A stretch of DNA of 8,341 bases from Candidatus Muproteobacteria bacterium (GTDB lineage Bacteria > Pseudomonadota > Gammaproteobacteria > Acidiferrobacterales > Sulfurifustaceae), in NCBI GenBank assembly GCA_023266455.1, contig JAHFQD010000066.1, forward strand, positions 1 through 8,341, in the 5' to 3' direction. The translations under genes were made by a program, and so were the position numbers. Numbering within the stretch: the stretch's first letter is position 1; each line of letters opens with the position of its first letter. The notes beneath the pieces were generated by a model. It did not search any database. It saw only the letters and a list, made by a program, of their open reading frames with translations, and had not been told where the DNA came from. Below are positions 7,883-8,341 of the stretch, one piece after another.

Positions 7883-8341
7883 CCATTCTCACAGTGCCCG
7901 ACGAAATCGCCCGCCGGCGCGCGCTCGATCCCGCGCGTTCGTTCATCGTGCAAGCGCCGGCGGGCGCGGGTAAGACGGGCCTACTGACGCAGCGTTATCT
8001 TTTATTGCTATCGACGGTGGATCGTCCCGAAGAAGTTTTGGCGATCACCTTTACCAAAAAAGCCGCGGCCGAAATGCGCGCGCGCGTGTTGGCGGCGTTA
8101 ACGCAGGCGGCGAGCGACACGTCGCCGTTGGAAGCGCATGAGAAACAAACATGGGAACTTGCGCGTCGCGTCCGCGCACGCGATGCTGAGCGCGGTTGGC
8201 ATATCGAAGAAAATCCCGGTCGTCTCGGTATACAAACGATCGACGCGTTTTGTTTGAGCTTAACCCGTCAAATGCCGTTGCTGTCGCGTTTCGGCGCGCC
8301 GCCGATGATTATGGATGATGCCGCCGAACTACATCGCGAAG
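7879..8341 (+). CDS. UvrD/RecB-type (AddA-like) helicase, N-terminal part, cut by window end
   Basis: The reading frame opens at GTG 7879 and continues to the window edge, giving 154 residues with no stop. It is a superfamily 1 ATP-dependent DNA helicase of the UvrD/RecB/AddA group. Walker A is APAGAGKT (26-33), motif Ia is TFTKKAAAEMR (57-67), and LGIQTIDAFC (116-125) is the motif typical of AddA/RecB-like proteins rather than of UvrD itself. Walker B, the later helicase motifs and any C-terminal nuclease domain lie beyond the window, so whether it has its own nuclease (as AddA does) cannot be seen. The order nuclease-then-helicase is the same as addB-addA. With the upstream protein it probably unwinds and trims broken DNA ends for recombination. 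Confidence 0.9.
   Translation, partial: MTILTVPDEIARRRALDPARSFIVQAPAGAGKTGLLTQRYLLLLSTVDRPEEVLAITFTKKAAAEMRARVLAALTQAASDTSPLEAHEKQTWELARRVRARDAERGWHIEENPGRLGIQTIDAFCLSLTRQMPLLSRFGAPPMIMDDAAELHRE

Overview
The window looks like the chromosome of a Gram-negative, moderately GC-rich proteobacterium. It carries a TonB-dependent outer-membrane receptor, Sec-type signal peptides on periplasmic proteins, and an AddB-like nuclease/UvrD-helicase gene pair of a type found mainly in beta- and gammaproteobacteria. A gammaproteobacterium (for example Xanthomonadales/Nevskiales-like) is my best guess, but the genus cannot be read from the sequence.

Layout. Positions 1-104 hold no gene I can support; they end at a strong rho-independent terminator (105-132) that must close a + strand transcript entering from the left. 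A class I glutamine amidotransferase-like peptidase C26 gene (PuuD-type gamma-glutamyl-GABA hydrolase family) runs on the minus strand, 974 to 195. It is divergent from a three-gene + strand operon: TonB-dependent receptor (1127-3244), secreted Asp-box (BNR/sialidase-fold) protein with a CxCC cysteine cluster (3281-4501), and periplasmic TlpA-like thioredoxin (4498-4980, ATGA overlap). The 152-base divergent region contains a clean 7-5-7 palindrome at 1044-1062 that is a good operator candidate. Together these three products read as an outer-membrane import system with a periplasmic cysteine-rich partner and its own thiol reductase. The ligand is unknown; a metal, metallophore or metal complex is the most economical inference.

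Between this operon and the next lies a compact element of about 115 bases (4996-5110). It has 18-base terminal inverted repeats matching at 15 positions, an internal GC-rich hairpin, and 8-base flanking direct repeats (TATTTTTA). It has no coding capacity, so I interpret it as a MITE-like non-autonomous element.

The right part is a DNA-repair pair: an AddB-like PD-(D/E)XK nuclease with the four-cysteine iron-sulfur pattern (5195-7882), coupled by a GTGA overlap to a UvrD/RecB-type (AddA-like) helicase that runs off the window end (7879-8341). They probably act as a RecBCD/AddAB-equivalent double-strand-break end-processing complex.

The strongest candidates for something under-described are the receptor/CxCC Asp-box protein/thioredoxin operon and the MITE-like element.
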